A stretch of DNA of 64,000 bases, taken from Blastomussa wellsi (taxonomy: Eukaryota; Cnidaria; Anthozoa; Scleractinia; Plerogyridae). A program made the translations under genes and the position numbers. Each line of letters begins with the position of its first letter. Positions within the stretch are counted from its first letter, which is position 1. Under the pieces are notes generated by a model. It saw nothing but the letters and a program-made list of their open reading frames with translations, was not told the origin of the DNA and ran no database searches. The stretch lies in contig OX393569.1 of assembly GCA_947652115.1 (NCBI GenBank), positions 2,912,130-2,976,129 on the forward strand, written 5' to 3'. Below are positions 1 through 12,660 of the stretch, in pieces.

Positions 1-388
1 AGTAGGGGTCACCGACCATTTAAAAGAGTAAACTCCAAGCAAAGCTAACGCAATGGCTTTTGGCCCTATGTTTTTACTCAGCGTGCATGCTCAATGGATG
101 ACATGGTGTAACATTGCAACGCCAATTGTGTGCGCAGTAACAATGCGCATAAACAATTAGCGTTAACGTCCTTAAGCGAGTGGTCTTTGGTCAAAAACCC
201 AACAAGGCCAGACACCTGACCAGACAAATTAATAATTAAAAAATCTTCTTGTGATTTGGTGTGGCAGTGTGAATTTGACTTGTTAGAATTCCTTGTTGTT
301 ACCTTACCTTTAAAACTAAGCTGGAACACTGGATAATAAAAAATTATATGTGCAATTTGTGTTTACTTTCCCTTACTATTGACAACAG

Positions 389-3300
389 GAAACAACAACC
401 CTTACAACTTGCCCAGCCGAAGTGCCAGGCTTCCTGGCGAAAAACATGACAAGTGTAAGAAGGAGAAATATTGGAACTAAAGTTGATCGAAGGTTGGTTA
501 AGATAATTTAGGAAGCGTTGAATAAATTTACAACAAACTTATTTTTTCCAATCCTTCATCATATTAGTCTTCTTTCCTTTGCATTGCTATTGACATTGCC
601 ATTCTCACCTAAGAATGTTTTTTATCAGGTTCTGACATCTTCCTGACAACTTCTGTTGTCCTATGGCCAATTAAACTTGTAACAACTTGCTATCCATTCT
701 CAGGTTGACACTTGTGAAATTGCCATTAGAAGAAATGGTGAATTTGACAAATTTATTAACTTCTCTGCGGCCCTTGATAGTTCCCATGTTTTGATTGGCC
801 AGTTCAAATAGAAGCCAGCAAAAAGTTTCAAAAAAGATGTCAAAATTGAATCAACTTTCTCCATTGGCATTGGCATCATGGTGCATATAGCACTATCATC
901 GTCATCATTATCATCAACATCATCGGCATCATCATCATCCTGATCCTCAAGCTCATCCTCCTCCTCCTCATCATCATCATCATCATCATCATTTGTGTAG
1001 TGTTTTGATTTCCTCTCATGACTTGCAGAAATTAATTTTTCAGGAATCGGCCTGGAGGTTTCACCTCCCGTGCCAATCCTGTTGTTATCCATGAGACTGA
1101 GACCAGCAAGACAACTGCTCACGTTATAAACATTCCTTACAAGACCATGCATGTTATGGCAGATCTCTCCCCGGAGGGAAAGTGAGTGATATTTGATTTG
1201 GCCATGTGAGTTTGGGGTCAGGTGGTTGCCAGATTTTTTCCCTCTTCAGCTTTAGAGTGAAATGACTTTTCATGTGTCATTCAGCGGGAGCTATGTGTTT
1301 ATTTATACAGTAAAAATAGATACTTGCAAGTTTTCACTTTATGCAAATTAAAGAATTTTTTCAAATACTCACGTGCCTGTCACGTGAAGCCAGACATAAT
1401 GAAATCAACATTTGAGTTTTGAATGGAGTCAACTTTGATAAATAAAGATATAACATAATTGAAGGAATGTGTCTACCTTGCAGAACAAGGTCAGATAATT
1501 CTATTGGTCTTTTATTTCGCGAGATTTTATTGTCAAATTAATTTCTGATCGCCATCAGGTAATTCCAGCATTTGGCAGTAATAACTGAGTTTTTATTCTG
1601 TCAAACTAAATATTTTAATATTTAGTGTTTTGAAAAGCATCATCACGTCGGCACTTACGGACTGTTTGTCGAGATTGTAACATTCCTGAAAGATAATATC
1701 ATAGGCGTCTTTAGAGTCATGCAGTGTCCAACACGCAGTTCTCAATTAATGTATATACCTGTTCACAGCTTTTTCAACTTCATGATGGGTGTTTTTTGAG
1801 CGAAAGTTGGTAATAATTAACTTTTTAAGCAATTAAGAGCGTTTTGTTTAGTTTTAAGTTTAGCCTCATAAGTTCTGAAAATGAAAATAATGGAGTATGT
1901 AACTTGACTACTTGTGATGCTCAACGTCAAAAATTATTTGCTAAACCACTGAAATAAGGGGATTCCCCCAACCATCTATCAATGTGAACAGATTTTGGAT
2001 AATAACTTTTGATAAGGTGAATTACTTTCTGAAACTACTTGTGGACATTAGGAACTACATGTAAGCTAAGAAAATATATTGTACCAGAGAGATTTTCTTC
2101 AAACCATGAAACCTCTAACAATATTATTAGTCTAAAATAGTCAAAGCTTCAAAGCTAAACAAAAGAAAACAATGGAATTAGTGTCCAGTCACTGTGGTAT
2201 CTATTGTAGTTGTTTATTAATAATTATTTCCCGGTTGAAGTAAAACTGCCTTACTAGGTACCGAATATGAGAAGTTAATAAACGCATTTGGCAAACACTT
2301 TTTTTTTCAGAACTGAAAATAATGAGGATGATGAGTATGTTTTATTCTCTGTCAAGGTAAAAATTTGACTGCATTGTTTATCATACAGCTGAGAACCTGG
2401 AAAATCTGACACCTCTAGGAAATACCTACGCTCTCATTGCTTTCAATGGAAAACTATACAATCACACTATTTGCAAGGAAGCAAAAGTTTTCCTTCCTTA
2501 TAACATGTCACCCATGAAGCCTTTGCTCTCCTTTATTTGAAGTGTATCATTATTGAAGGCCTTGACGTTAATATTAGAATAATCAAAGTTGCTTTGAGCC
2601 ATTGAACTTGGAAAATGAAATGTGAAAGAGTGCAAAGTTTTGCCACTGAACTGAGTTGACATTTATCCATTTTCATTTGGAGTATCATTATTTAACAACA
2701 AAAGTGACTTAGCACAAGAAAAAGTTCCGTTACAGCTAGCTAGCCATTTAACAGCCATTAGAACAGAATGACTGACTGCTCAAGCTCCCAGCTAGGGGTA
2801 TAGGGATGCTGTTGGAGGTTTGAACACCCATCCTGTTTAGGTCAAAGGAAAACGTTTTTTTATAGTATAGCGCTAGTATCTAGTCCTAAAAATGATCTAA
2901 TGTTGACTGGTGACTGGCCAAATAAATAGTGATTAATGTTTTGGATTTCACTCAGACCCTCATTAGGACAGACTGACGCGTGAAATTATATACCCTGTTC
3001 AGGACTGAGAAGTCAATAACCATACTGGTACCCTATTCAGCGGCACGTCCCTGTATAGCTCATATAAGGGAGTGCCATTTTCTGAGTTAAAAATTAAGAG
3101 TAGTGGTAATTGGCAATTCAGTGAATCTAACATCATTATCAAAACTGAGAGTTCATTGAGTTTCAAAGCATACTGGAATTTCTTGAAATACCATCTAATT
3201 GATCTTCAAGTTTCATCTCTTTAACAACTTTGAAACTCAACAACTCACTCTTGATAATGACGTTAGATATGTTGAAACATCGATTAACACTACTCTTAAT

Positions 3301-5806
3301 TTTCTTGTGAAGTGTTTTAGCAAGCTACTGGTCATCTGATCGTTGATGTTAACTGTTTGTTTATTTTTGTTTAATTGATAGATTGATGCTAATGGTCAAA
3401 TATTTGTCAAACCTGACTTTAATGGAGAAAGGCCACCATATCGTATAGAGACGTCTAATGAGCTGAGAGGTATGAACTCTACAGTACAATATTATGTAAA
3501 AACCTGCTTTAAGTATCAGATAACAACGTCCGAACACTTATGATAAACTGCTGTGCTTAGTAATGCTACTGTTGAGTGCTATATACACAGTTTTTTTTAT
3601 TGTGAAATTCCCCAATCCATCTTGTTGGAATTTCACATGTCTCAACCTGTGGGATGGCCTAATGGTTGGACTCTGGATCAGGTGGATCGGACGGTCCGAG
3701 TTCAAGCCCTGACCGGCGCACTGTGTTGTGTTCTTGGCCATGGGCAAGTGCCTCTTATTGCTCAGGTATAAATGTGTAGTGGCAAATTTAATGCTGGGGG
3801 GTAACCCAGTATTTCTACCCCCCCTCCCCCATCCATGGAGGGAGTAGAAATTCTCCTAGTCACTTCATTCTACAGAAACCAGGATAAGCTCCAGCCCTGA
3901 TGGGCTCGTATGAAAACTTAACCTACCTACCAACTCGTAAACAAAGGTTGGTGCATTTTGACTGGCCAATATATACAACAGAATTCAACAGAAGTTGTAA
4001 AACTAATCAAAACCATTCCTAGATGGCAATAGTGAGACACACAGCGTTGTAAATTTGTTTCTGTCACTTGATAGCCAACCTATTTATTTAATATGTCTTT
4101 GCTAATTAGCCCTCAGTCTTTCTTCAGCGTGTCTAGAAAAAGAGTAAAGCCTTGTAAGCCAAAGTGGCTCATAGCTGCTGACTCTTAACTCCGGTTTCTG
4201 TAGCATGAAGCAGCTAGGAGTATTTCTATTCCCCGTGGGTGGGATGCTAGTTCGTCACAGGTTACTCCTCAGTATTCTGTCACGTTGCCCCAAAAATTTA
4301 TTTAAGCATGTCTAGTAATGTAACGTTTCTTTTTTTTGACTTGTGAAAATAAAATTTCTCTCTTTCAGAGGTTTATGAATATACCATTGAGCACTGTTCA
4401 CCGCAGATGACAAGGTATAAATTAAAAACATTACAATTAACGAATTTAACTTGCATACAGCATTGAGAATAAAACATTGCTCATTCTCCTTCCGCTGTCC
4501 ATTTGTTGCTAACAGTTGAGTCATCAGTGACAGTCAAGGGATTTGATTCCCATACTCAGCATCATGTGGGTTCAGTTCTCACTTGCTCTGAGGGTTTTGT
4601 GGGTTCTCCAGTGTTCTCTCAAGTCAATCTGGAGACAGTAGGTGAAGAACCATTCTGTGGAAAAGCCACTGCTAATTCCCATTTCTTTTATTTGTTATGT
4701 TGTTTTACTGTAAGATGACAGACTTAGAGGGGAAGTATCACAGAGTTTATCACAATTTGTGGTCAGAATTAGCTAAATTGAAACTTCTAATGCCTCGTCA
4801 ATGAAAATACTTGGTAAAAACATCTAAAAACAGTTTCTATATGTTATGATAGTCTTTCAAAGGATTGTTTATCATTACCATGTAGCTTCTATTCACCAAA
4901 AAGCGTCCCTTGGATTTTCACTGTGTTACTAAAAATAGCATGATACTGCACCTTTAAATAGAATCATTATGGTTTAATTTCAGTGATCAAAGAGAACAAG
5001 AATTTAAGAGTTTTACTGAGGTAGGACTACTCTGCAATGCTTGTAAGTATTGTCGTGAAGGTTGAGTCGATTTGATTAATTTTTATACATTTTTCTTCAG
5101 CTGTATAATAGACATGCTTTGTATCTTGCTTCACAAGTTGGACCTGGCTTTGATCCTATGGTAAGTTCAGTTGATATCAGAAGGCAGTTAGAGCAGTTAA
5201 TAGGCAAACTATTTTTCTTGAAGTGTAGCAAGCCATTGATCTGAGACCTTGTGAAAGTTGCAACTCGACTAAAAGAAATGCTTAGTTTTAAAAACATGTT
5301 CAACTGTTGTTCACTTTTCGCAGCCAGAACCTGGAGTTTTAAGGATGAATATATTTGGAGAAATAGGTAACTATGTTCTTTCAATTTAAAATCTGTACAC
5401 AGGGTTTCCAAAACAAGCCAGCGATCACTGGAGTTCTGCTGTTTACTTGATCACATTTGGCCAGTTACTCTGGTCATGGCAATCAGCTTGCCTCAAACAG
5501 TCTCACTTAAAATAGCTGCCAACCTTTCCAGTGTATGACGTATACTTTATAGGAGCGAGGATGGCACAGTGCAAGAGTGCTCACCTCTCGCCTGTGTCGC
5601 CCGGGTTCGATGTTCGATTCCGGCCTGGTGCCATATGTGGGTTGAGTTTGTTGTTGGTTCTCTCCTCACTTCAAGTGTTTTTCTCTGGCTTCTCCAGTTT
5701 TCCTCCCTCTCAAAAACTGACATTTCTAAATTCCAATTCGACCTGGATAGAGGAACCACATGAAAATGAGCTGAGGCTGATATGGCCATCCTGTCTAAAT
5801 ATTGTG

Positions 5807-5892
<86 letters not shown>

Positions 5893-8800
5893 ACATTTTG
5901 AAACCCCTGAGTTGAGGCCTTATGCATGATTTGGTACTCAAATAACAGATCTCAGTTTTGAATGTGGAGATTCAATGCATACTTTGTGATTTAATCATAG
6001 AATATACAGTATTTCTTTTTGGCGTGCAGTAATATATGTATGATATTTTCTCTTTACAGTGTCTGCTAAAGGGTTTGACTATGATGGCCTGTATGTGCAC
6101 TATTTTCTGGACTTGCCTCAAAGTAAGTAAGTTCTTATAAGTAAACTGATAGTGCTAGTCTGGAAGTCTTGACTGTGAAACAAAATAATTTTTATTATAG
6201 TTGTTGATTTATAAGCTTTTTAGCTTCTTTTGGGTATCCTTGTTACTTTTACCACTTACCTTATATAACTTAAAATGTACTCTAAATCTTTTATGTGCGG
6301 CAAACAAGTAAATAAAAAAAACGTTTGTGAGGAGTTATGTTTATTTTTTTTAACAAGGTGATGTTGCGGGGGGGGGGGGGGGGGAGGATGTACACTAGCA
6401 TGACATGCGGCACTGATGGAGTCACTAGTCAGACTAGTTTTAATTTGTGCATTTTCTTGTGGATTCATGAATACAGTTCTGCCTTTTGTTAATTATGTTA
6501 CAGAATGGAGGCCTACTGATGATCCAGTCTTGTCAGGCGTCACACAGACCTGTGCAACAAAGCTGGAAGGAGAGGTAACTGCAATGCAAGACTGTGTACC
6601 ACATCAAACACTGACACACTTGATGTTGATCACAGATCTCCTGAAAACCTTGTTATCCAACAAAGTTATTAGGTTGTTGTTAGTCTTAAAGCCAAATGCA
6701 TTCCCAGTTGAGACACTCAGCATCAGTTAACTGAAGTTTATCGACATTCCATTACTAAATTGACTAACAGTGAGCATCACGATGTGTAGTTCCAGAAAAT
6801 TTCTCGCTCCATACTCTAGGTCCACAGAAGGGATTGGAAGTTCCTGGCATGGGGGTTTAGGATTTTTGAAGACCAAAAAAGGATTTAGCTATGTATCAAG
6901 GTTGTTTGGAATTTCCAAGGGGAGTGGGGGTGGGTTAGGCAGGTGTCCTTAGAAAAATCTCTTCCATGGGGTTGATATGGTTATTTTATGAAACTACACA
7001 ATTCAAGTGATAGTCAAATTGTTTTGGAACCTCGTAAAAACCTACATTCCATTATAATTTTAACAGTGCTCTAACTTTGTTCCCATTGTAGGACTATGTT
7101 GCCCATTTCAGCTTTCCTTTTGACTTCTCATTAGTTTACCAAGATGATGAGGATTCTGGTAAGTTACAGTTTTGGATCTGTATTCAGACTGTGCTGGAAG
7201 ATGTTATTAGTTAAAGGCCAGATGTCTATTTTCATTTCAGATGATTTCATTCATTGGCCCACACTGTTTCTTGAAGTGTTGTCACTAGACAGTTGGGAAA
7301 GATTCAGGACAGAGGGTTATGCATACATTACTATACCCAATAAAGCTGGTGAGAAGATTATGTGTGATTACCATACCCAATAAAGCTTGTGTAAGATTAT
7401 GCATATATTATCATTATTGTGGGGGAAACATGGGCGTTAAGTTATGCTGCTTTCGATTCTACTTCTGTTTGGTTACAAAAGGGACACAAACTTTTAGCCA
7501 ATCACTAAGCGTTGTAATGCAAAACCAAAGCACCTACGAGAGTAAGTGAAAAATTGCTCTGACATTTAGTTAGAGTTATTAGAGAGACTTGTATTATTTT
7601 GCCAGTGCCTTGCTCAAGGTGATCTGTTACCTGAAGTCATGTTGCACAAGACTTAGGAAAATTTCACTCTTGCGTTCATCCTGGAGACCCAGGGACAGAT
7701 GTCATACATTATGAGTGTGGTAGGAATGTTGGTGGATCCACAAGATCATGACGGATTGCGACAACCTGTCACTAGAAGTCAGTTCGTGACAGACTTTAGA
7801 AAATTTCACTCTTACATTATGAAGGGCCATGATAGAAATGTTGGCATAGCACAAAGATAAAGTGGCTGAACAAACAGTAACTGCCATTTGGTCATTGTGG
7901 TTATATCACAATGCGTAAATTCTTTTTTATTTTCAAAATCTACCAGGTAGTTACACTGTGGAGGTTAACACTTGGAGACCGATAGGAAATGGCACAGCTG
8001 CTGAGATGAGACGGTTCTTCATTGGTGGATCACCAGAACTGGAGGATCCTACATATCCTCAAAGGCCTGTCATTGCTGATGTAAGAGCTGTTCCTATAGA
8101 TATTATTATCAGCAATTTACAGAATTAATGGATGAGAACCTCACTTATAAGTGAACATGAGAAAAACATTTCCTTTCATGCCATTCTTAGCTTTTCTTTC
8201 TCCCTTGAATAGAGTATCATTTTTCAAGTTTGGGCCTTATCGAGTTTCATTGTGTTCATCCTTAAATAGTCCTATGGAGAGGGGATTCTTCTCTCTCAGG
8301 CAAGCACAAGATTCACACAAGGTCCTGGGAATGAGTTGGCATGTCAGTGTAATTTGATGACATGGCAAAAGCTTGCACCTAATTGGTTAGCAGGAAGGGA
8401 ATTATTAAGCTGACTTGAAACAATTAATGGTGTCTGACTGCGTACCCCTGAAATCTGGCCAAATTTGTAATTTACTTGAACAGTAAACTAAATGGCCAAG
8501 CACAGGTTACATAACATACCTGACTACATTTGCCACAATCATGATATACCAGTATTTTTATTTGACTATCCTTAAGATTTCTGATTCATGTCATTTAATG
8601 GAAGCTTTGGTTAGCAGTGATAAAGTCACATTTTCCTTCTTTTAAAAAAAATATGCATGTTTATCTTTGATGACAGGAAAAGGTTTTGAGCAAATATTTC
8701 TTCAGGACAGCTGCTTCTGGGAGTGTCACTGTAAAGTTTCATATTATGCAACAGTGTCAGTATGTATTAAATATATTCTAATTAACAATTAGACTACGAG

Positions 8801-11353
8801 CCCAAGTTTTCTATGATCGAATAGTCAACGAGGCGCAAACAAGTTGACTATCACTCATAGAAAACGAGGGTGAGTAGTCTAATTAATTGTTTTAGTATAA
8901 ACTCTATAGACTATTTAAAGGATTGCATTCCAAAAGCTAACAGTTTATGTATTTTTAAGCCAAAAATCAAGAAAAATCTTGCCTTCGAAGAGCAAAGCGC
9001 GCGATCGTTTTCTATCGCCGAATAGAAAACAGTCATGGAACCAATCAGATTAAAGGATTTCCAATAGAACACAGATGAGTTTCTACTAATCCCACTTAGA
9101 CTTTATATTTTAATTGTATACTACATTACTGGATACAAATCTGCCAATAACATTCAAAGTATATTGAACTGTTCAAGGGCTCTGGAAAGACATCAATGAA
9201 AGACCAAAACCTTAATGAATGTCACTGGTGATATGAGGGAACTACGTCAGCTGTAGATATCACTGGTGATATGAGGGAACTACGTCAGCTGTACATATCA
9301 CTGGTGATATGAGGGAACTATGTCAGCTGTACATATCACTGGTGATATGAGGGAACTACGTCAGCTGTACATATCACTGGTGATATGAGGGAACTACGTC
9401 AGCTGTACATATCACTTCAATGTTTTGCACGTGTGCCGGATGCTTTGTTGTTATTATATGACTGGCTCTGTGACCAGTGAAGATGAAGCAAATCACATCC
9501 TGTGATTGGCTACCTGAGCAGTCGAGATGGAGCCATTTTGACTGCCTGGAAGGCCAGTGATCTCACGTAAATCATTTTCTGTGTTTGGCGTCCTTCAAAC
9601 CATACAATAAATCCTTTATTGACTAAGCTTGTTTGGTCAAGATGACAAGATGTTGGCCTTGTTTTTTTTGTGTGTTTATGGTCCTAAAAGTAAAAAAAAA
9701 ACAACTTGGCTCACACTTGGCCAATAACCCATATATCTTGCGATTTTCATTTATTATAAGGGCTTTTATGGATTCAAAAACAAAGAAAACCCGTCGGACA
9801 AGAACTGTATTGGACAGACTAGGGTAGGTCACTTATCTCCTTTAGAATAAATGGTTACATGTGTGCAAACTGCTGTGGAGAGTTTCATTATCAAATCAGT
9901 CAATCAATGTTTATTCACCGCATATTTACAATCAATTAAAGAAAAAGAAAAAGAGAAAAGAGAAATAAGTGGTGAGGAGACCTCAAAAAATTCAGTTCAA
10001 TTGGCGAGACTGTACTTGCATGATAGATTCAGTCATTATGGCATGATAGACTGTCATCATATGGTTTGCTATATGAAATATGTGCCAATCTTTAAAGGAC
10101 ATTATCTCTGTCCACAGCATAACTCAGAATCAACCATGGCATTTATCTCTGGTTTCAATAGCTTGAAGTGGCTTCGAATATGCATCTATGCTAGTCTTTA
10201 CCTCTTGTTTCTCAAACTTATTAATAAGAGTTAAAACAAAGAAAATCATAACTGTGAAGGAGGTTTGGATACCCATTCTTAATAAGCATAGATTTGGATG
10301 ATTTTATTTCTCTGTTTACTCCTTACTTTTTGTTTCAATTGAGAAGATATATCAAACACTTGAGACAGTGTTTCATCGGCTATCCAAACATCTCGAACCT
10401 CGTTAAAAATAGTCCGCTGCACGTCGCATTGTTTTTCAACCGAAACAGGCCTTCCAAGAGTTTACTATCCCCGTATACCAGTCTCCTTCGCAGCCTTTAT
10501 TACGGTCGTCACACAACGCTCCTTGCATAATGACCCTAATAACGCCTCTGAAGGAGACTATCCCCGTGCTTTTTTCAATTATAAAAAGTCAGCATTTTTC
10601 AAAGTAATATAGATGTATGAGAGGCCATTTACAGTGCTTGTTGATTGGTCTGTTTTCGTTCTTACAATTTAGAGGGATGACTGCTCTGGATTCACTGGCA
10701 CAAGTCATGGGTGAGTTAAAAATGAGATGCATAGTAAACAACACAATGTATCCCTTACAAAGCATTACAATTTTATATAGCATATTTTTAGCCCACAGGA
10801 ATTGACAATTTTATTGTACTTTGAATTTATGTAATTAATTTTAAAGTTAACTTACAAACATACGTATTTTTAGCTCATAGGAACTGACAAATTTTATTGG
10901 TATTTTAATTCATGTAAAGTGCATGCGATAATTTTATTCAATTATCTTCAAAATACTTAATATGTGAAGTGGCTTATTAAAGGAGCTCTGTCACAATATT
11001 TTAAGTCATTTTTGCGACAAACCAAATTCCCCTATAAATGAAGGAAATCTCCAAATCCCAGTTTACTGAGGAAGATAAGCCACAAAATGGTGATACTAAA
11101 CCAAAAATGGAACAAGGACGGTTAAGGATGGAGAAGATTGTGACGGATTACAAATAATGAGTTTGAAAAATTTAGGCTTAATTGTTTAAAATGCACAAGC
11201 CATGACATAGCTCCTTTAATCACATACCAGTAAACACTTTAAACTCTTTTCATCCTACTTAAATATTAAATTCTATTTTTTGAAACAGATGCCTTCCAAA
11301 GGGCAAAGAAGAGAATGTTGGATGCACGCGAGGGACTCCCCACTGTAAAATAA
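389..11353 (+). CDS. MKS1: MKS1, B9-domain transition-zone protein (3' part, 17 exons)
   Basis: Meckel syndrome type 1 protein, a B9-domain component of the MKS complex at the ciliary transition zone, where it helps gate membrane traffic into the cilium. Exons: 389-492, 1044-1181, 2311-2356, 3382-3469, 4369-4414, 4984-5020, 5101-5160, 5324-5366, 6060-6122, 6504-6574, 7092-7158, 7241-7348, 7947-8080, 8677-8759, 9761-9823, 10673-10710, 11289-11353. All junctions are GT-AG and in phase; the total is 1254 nt (417 codons plus stop). Recognisable stretches are [91 protein letters not shown] and a basic helical tail [17 protein letters not shown], in the same order as human MKS1. The B9 domain covers roughly exons 8-14. 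About 140 N-terminal residues must lie left of the window. The stop at 11351-11353 overlaps an AATAAA hexamer (11349-11354). Introns carry SINEs, fold-backs and minisatellites listed separately. Confidence 0.93.
889..996. repeat. Imperfect (CAT/TCA)n trinucleotide tract
   Basis: Interrupted CAT/TCC repeat in the MKS1 intron, ending about 50 bp before the acceptor at 1043. Read on the minus strand it gives a spurious aspartate/glutamate-rich frame that overlaps a real MKS1 exon. Confidence 0.85.
3087..3304. mobile_element. Fold-back MITE in MKS1 intron
   Basis: Left arm 3087-3166 and right arm 3226-3304 are imperfect reverse complements. Both outer ends read AAAATTAAGAGTAGTG, and both inner parts carry a version of TTGAGTTTCAAAG, around a spacer of about 60 bp. 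No coding capacity. Consistent with a non-autonomous fold-back DNA transposon. Confidence 0.75.
3650..3910 (+). mobile_element. tRNA-derived SINE (family A), plus orientation
   Basis: Starts with a tRNA-like head (GGCCTAATGGTT then a box B-like GAGTTCAAGCCC), then the family body TTGTGTTCTTGG, GGTATAAATG, GCTGGGGGGTAACCC, and an end resembling ACAGAAACCAGGATAAGCTC. Further copies lie at 4155, 36811, 40330, 43996, 45285, 45571, 48208 and 50337. Diverged, probably old. Confidence 0.8.
4155..4295 (-). mobile_element. SINE family A fragment, minus orientation
   Basis: The plus strand shows the reverse complement of the family body: GGTTTCTGTAGCATGAAGC, GTGGGATGCTAG, CAGGTTACTCC. Only the 3' part of the SINE is present; the tRNA-like head is missing. 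Confidence 0.65.
5548..5892 (+). mobile_element. Second tRNA-derived SINE (family B) with (ATT)n tail
   Basis: Head resembles a tRNA gene: GGATGGCACAGTGCAAGAGTGC followed within 35 bp by box B-like GGGTTCGATGTTCGATTCC. The body has no resemblance to family A. It ends in about 27 uninterrupted ATT units (roughly 5810-5890), the usual kind of SINE tail. The leucine-rich and isoleucine-rich open frames across the tail are artefacts. Confidence 0.75.
7321..7412. repeat. 40-bp tandem duplication across an MKS1 splice donor
   Basis: 7321-7360 (exon end, donor at 7349, intron start) is followed by a diverged copy at 7361-7400, and a third partial copy starts at 7401 (GCATATATTA). Both full copies contain ATACCCAATAAAGCT; the donor GGTGAGAAG of copy 1 is TGTGTAAG in copy 2. 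Confidence 0.85.
8781..8892. mobile_element. Small fold-back element
   Basis: Arms of about 47 bp: AACAATTAGACTACGAGC... on the left and its imperfect reverse complement ending ...GTAGTCTAATTAATTGTT on the right. Each arm contains a form of TTTTCTATGA and TAGTCAAC. Almost no spacer. Confidence 0.7.
9221..9417. repeat. 38-bp minisatellite, about 5 copies
   Basis: Five nearly identical copies of a 38-bp unit containing CACTGGTGATATGAGGGAAC and TACGTCAGCTGTACATAT. One copy has ATGTCAG in place of ACGTCAG and the first boundary has GTAGAT in place of GTACAT. Inside the MKS1 intron before exon 15. Confidence 0.93.
10255..10430. repeat. Dispersed repeat (copy 1; copy 2 at 23105-23365)
   Basis: Shares GGTTTGGATACCC, GATTTTATTTCTC, GAGAAGAT, TATCAAACACT and GCTATCCAAACA with 23105-23365 in the same order and orientation. 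Likely a MITE; the outer part has GTTTGGATA versus TATCCAAAC as an inverted pair. Confidence 0.65.
10480..10560. repeat. Short inverted-repeat element
   Basis: AGTCTCCTTC near 10480 is matched by its reverse complement GAAGGAGACT at about 10550. The enclosed 60 bp has no open frame. Possibly a MITE; the evidence is only the terminal inverted pair. Confidence 0.5.
10981..11215. mobile_element. 235-bp MITE with TTAA target duplication
   Basis: TTAA at 10977-10980 and 11216-11219 flank AGGAGCTCTGTCA on the left and TGACATAGCTCCT on the right, which are reverse complements apart from one base. It has no coding capacity. The TTAA target fits piggyBac- or Kolobok-type mobilisation. An end fragment of the same family is at 46413-46475. 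Confidence 0.85.
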
Positions 11354-12142
11354 AAAATACTCTCAGTGCTAGTTGTTTTCAAGTGACCATCACAAAAAGG
11401 CAGAGAGGGCTTGCTGGACTTCTGATGTTACTTGGAATCGCTGCTATTGAGCTGCATAAAGACTTAAGTGGCAATGAAGGTCCATGCGTCAGTGCAAGAG
11501 AGTTGAGGATAGTGTGAATACCTGCTGCTACTAGGGATATCAGCATAGGATCCTAAAAATACGAGAGCAGTTTGCAACTCAAATACAATCTGGGACACAA
11601 CACTTGATAACAACCAAATGATGGACGCTACAAACAGACTCCTTTGACTGATTGTAAGCTTGTCCAAGATTGCTCGCCCAAACTCTAGAGTCAGCTCAGA
11701 CCATCTGACCATGAGAATCAGACAAATGAGATGACCATCATGCGATGATAAGTAATGGCCTCTAAGTATATGACTTGCTGAACAGTTCATTCCCTGTTCT
11801 CTAAATATATACATCTTTTTTCCACCCTTTTTCCTTCTTCCTGCTCTGTCTTTTACATATAATATTTATACTAATTTAACATAGTTTTTTATTTCATTCA
11901 TTTGTATGTATGTTTTTCCTTTATTCTGAGAAGCCCTTTCAGGACAAATAAAATATGTCTGTATATATGTATGTAAGTTGAGAGGCTGTCTGCTTAAGAA
12001 GAGAAAAGGAAAACTTTGGACCTGCATTTCACTGAATGTCAACCGTTATATTCCATAAACAAATATCACATTTCTTTGGACCAGCTCGTTTTACATTTTT
12101 TCGAGGCAATTTTCAAAGTCGCCTCAAAACCACCCAGTTCAC
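11354..12142. other. 3' flank of MKS1, LINE-like tail
   Basis: No convincing gene. Around 11900-11980 the text CCCTTTCAGGACAAATAAAATATGTC followed by TATG/TGTA runs looks like the 3' end of a heavily 5'-truncated LINE. A minus-strand open frame at 11464-11814 has no recognisable domain. Confidence 0.35.
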
Positions 12143-12248
12143 CATCGAAGCAGCTATTTTGAATTCTGTTGTTTCAAGTAGCTATCATGGGCTGCCCGGG
12201 CATCCCATAACAGCTATTTGAAACAATAATATTCAACATGGCTGCCGT
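12143..12248. repeat. Inverted repeat left of the satellite
   Basis: GCAGCTATTTTGAATTCTG (about 12149-12167) and its diverged reverse complement around 12211-12245 (CAGCTATTTGAAACAATAAT then ATTCAACATGGCTGC) form a hairpin whose loop contains GGGCATCCCATAA. Confidence 0.65.
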
Positions 12249-12270
12249 ATCGGTAGAAAGGTCTATTACT
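12198..12270 (+). repeat. Left flanking direct repeat of the satellite region
   Basis: Shares GGGCATCCCATAA, AGCTA-TTGAAACAATA, ATTCAA-ATGGC and AAAGGTCTATT with 20768-20842 in the same order. The pair brackets the 240-bp array and suggests the array sits in or beside a larger repeated unit. Confidence 0.7.
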
Positions 12271-12660
12271 TATCCAAACGAGCTGAGTTTTTATACGCAC
12301 TTAAAAGTTTCATCTTTCTGCGATAATTTGATGGTGTAATAACTGCATGCTACAAAATTTTGGTTATGATTATGTGAGACCTGATCTAGAATAAAAGCCT
12401 GTAATTTTTATCTCAAAAGTACTAACACCAATGTAAAAAAGTATGAATAAAATTTGTGGGCAATGTTTACTGCGCGCCATACAAAGCTCCCACAAATTTC
12501 CAAAATATTCGCCATTTTAATCAAATTAAACCAAAGATAACGGAGCGACGACCGATAAATTAATCCCTGAACCCCGGCTGAATCCCCACCTGTCAGTTTC
12601 CAAAATTGTGAACTTTTGGAGATATTTATTTTTAAGAGGTGTTTTGTATTGCGTGGTCTA

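Noticed and set aside
700..1152. Minus-strand 150-codon acidic frame
   Set aside because: The acidic run is a CAT trinucleotide tract and the frame overlaps a real MKS1 exon on the other strand.
5531..5927. Leucine-rich and isoleucine-rich frames
   Set aside because: Translations of the (ATT)n tail of a SINE.
6369..6384. Poly-G runs here and near 20730 and 41406 as possible G-quadruplex sites
   Set aside because: Simple homopolymers in introns or intergenic DNA, often length-uncertain in assemblies; nothing ties them to a function.
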